A DNA stretch of 6,090 bases, from NCBI GenBank assembly GCA_003520545.1, contig DOUP01000057.1, forward strand, positions 1 through 6,090, written 5' to 3'. Source of the DNA: Maritimibacter sp. (lineage in GTDB: Bacteria > Pseudomonadota > Alphaproteobacteria > Rhodobacterales > Rhodobacteraceae). The notes below the pieces were generated by a model that searched no databases, was not told where the DNA came from, and saw only the letters and a program-made list of their open reading frames with translations. Shown one piece after another: positions 5,992-6,090 of this stretch; positions within the stretch are counted from its first letter, which is position 1; each line of letters begins with the position of its first letter. Made by a program: the position numbers and the translations under genes.

Positions 5992-6053
5992 GCGGTGCGG
6001 GGGTGAGCCCCGCACCCTACCACCCCGTAGGGTGTGTGCCCCGCACGCACCGC
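5992..6053 (+). promoter_or_regulatory. Alternative-hairpin element between fusA and tuf
   Basis: This spacer encodes competing RNA stems. Hairpin 1 pairs GGTGCGGGG (5994-6002) with CCCCGCACC (6008-6016), a perfect 9-bp stem with loop GTGAG. Hairpin 2 pairs CACCCTAC (6013-6020) with GTAGGGTG (6027-6034), a perfect 8-bp stem; it shares 6013-6016 with hairpin 1, so both cannot form in full. A second copy of GCCCCGCAC (6038-6046, first copy 6007-6015) lets the left arm GTGCGGGG (5995-6002) pair instead with 6039-6046 and enclose hairpin 2. GCGGTGCG (5992-5999) can also pair with CGCACCGC (6046-6053). There is no T-run, so it is not a standard terminator. The pairings are read directly; a role in processing, attenuation or differential fusA/tuf expression is inference. 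Confidence 0.55.
6007..6046 (+). repeat. Direct repeat GCCCCGCAC, two copies
   Basis: Identical 9-nt copies at 6007-6015 and 6038-6046 lie 31 nt apart (start to start) in the fusA-tuf spacer. Each is complementary to the upstream arm near 5995-6002, which is what makes the alternative pairings possible. Confidence 0.6.
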
Positions 6054-6072
6054 CAAAGTTAAGGAGGCCATC

Positions 6073-6090
6073 ATGGCTAAGGAAAAGTTT
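6073..6090 (+). CDS. tuf: Translation elongation factor Tu (N-terminal six codons only)
   Basis: The frame starts at ATG 6073 and runs off the window after MAKEKF, the usual N-terminus of proteobacterial EF-Tu, which delivers aminoacyl-tRNA to the ribosome as a GTP complex. A strong ribosome-binding site AAGGAGG (6061-6067) lies 5 nt before the start. Position directly after fusA is the standard str-operon place for tuf. Whether this is one of two tuf copies cannot be seen. Confidence 0.93.

Noticed and set aside
2902..6015. A 1,037-codon open frame on the minus strand opposite rpsL, rpsG and fusA
   Set aside because: It is exactly phase-aligned with the real genes, so its lack of stops follows from their avoidance of TTA, CTA and TCA. 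Its product is a low-complexity His/Arg/Val/Asp-rich translation with no recognisable fold, and the sense genes are certain.
5994..6034. Intrinsic terminator after fusA
   Set aside because: The stems are strong but no run of T follows either of them, and tuf follows at once with a strong ribosome-binding site.
1..6090. CRISPR array, tRNA or rRNA gene, insertion sequence or phage attachment site
   Set aside because: No spaced repeat array, cloverleaf-like segment, transposase frame or terminal inverted repeat pair was seen on reading both strands.

Overview
The window (6,090 bp, GC-rich) reads as chromosomal DNA of an alphaproteobacterium, most likely a member of the Rhodobacteraceae/Roseobacter group. 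The reasons are the S12, S7 and EF-G protein sequences, the str-type order rpsL-rpsG-fusA-tuf, and a single-lobe TbpB-like lipoprotein of a kind common in that family. The family-level placement is an inference from protein style; no database was searched.

Layout. Positions 1-884 (+) hold the last 26 codons of an unidentified gene, translationally coupled through a 4-base GTGA overlap to a complete crotonase-superfamily gene (enoyl-CoA hydratase/isomerase, CaiD-like). Positions 881-2590 (-) hold a two-gene unit read leftwards: a small surface-type lipoprotein with a TbpB-like beta-barrel signature, then a family 2 glycosyltransferase. This unit converges on the crotonase gene so tightly that the two stop codons overlap. 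Positions 2591-2985 contain no gene. They carry two back-to-back sigma70-type promoter candidates, one for the lipoprotein unit and one for the ribosomal operon, plus an untranslated leader of about 225 nt before rpsL that is rich in inverted repeats. Positions 2986-6090 (+) are the str operon: rpsL (S12), rpsG (S7), fusA (EF-G), and the first six codons of tuf (EF-Tu).

How the genes work together. The right half supplies core translation machinery: decoding-site protein S12, 30S head assembly protein S7, translocase EF-G and aminoacyl-tRNA carrier EF-Tu, expected to be co-transcribed at high level. The 12-nt rpsL-rpsG gap leaves no room for the intercistronic S7 feedback site known from E. 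coli. Any feedback control would therefore have to sit elsewhere, for example in the structured rpsL leader or in the 84-nt fusA-tuf spacer. That spacer encodes mutually exclusive hairpins. The left half is accessory: an acyl-CoA metabolism enzyme and an envelope-associated lipoprotein/glycosyltransferase pair with no obvious functional link to translation.

I did not find a clearly new multi-gene system. The most interesting items are regulatory: the alternative-pairing element between fusA and tuf, and the leader before rpsL, including a perfect 12-bp palindrome abutting its ribosome-binding site.
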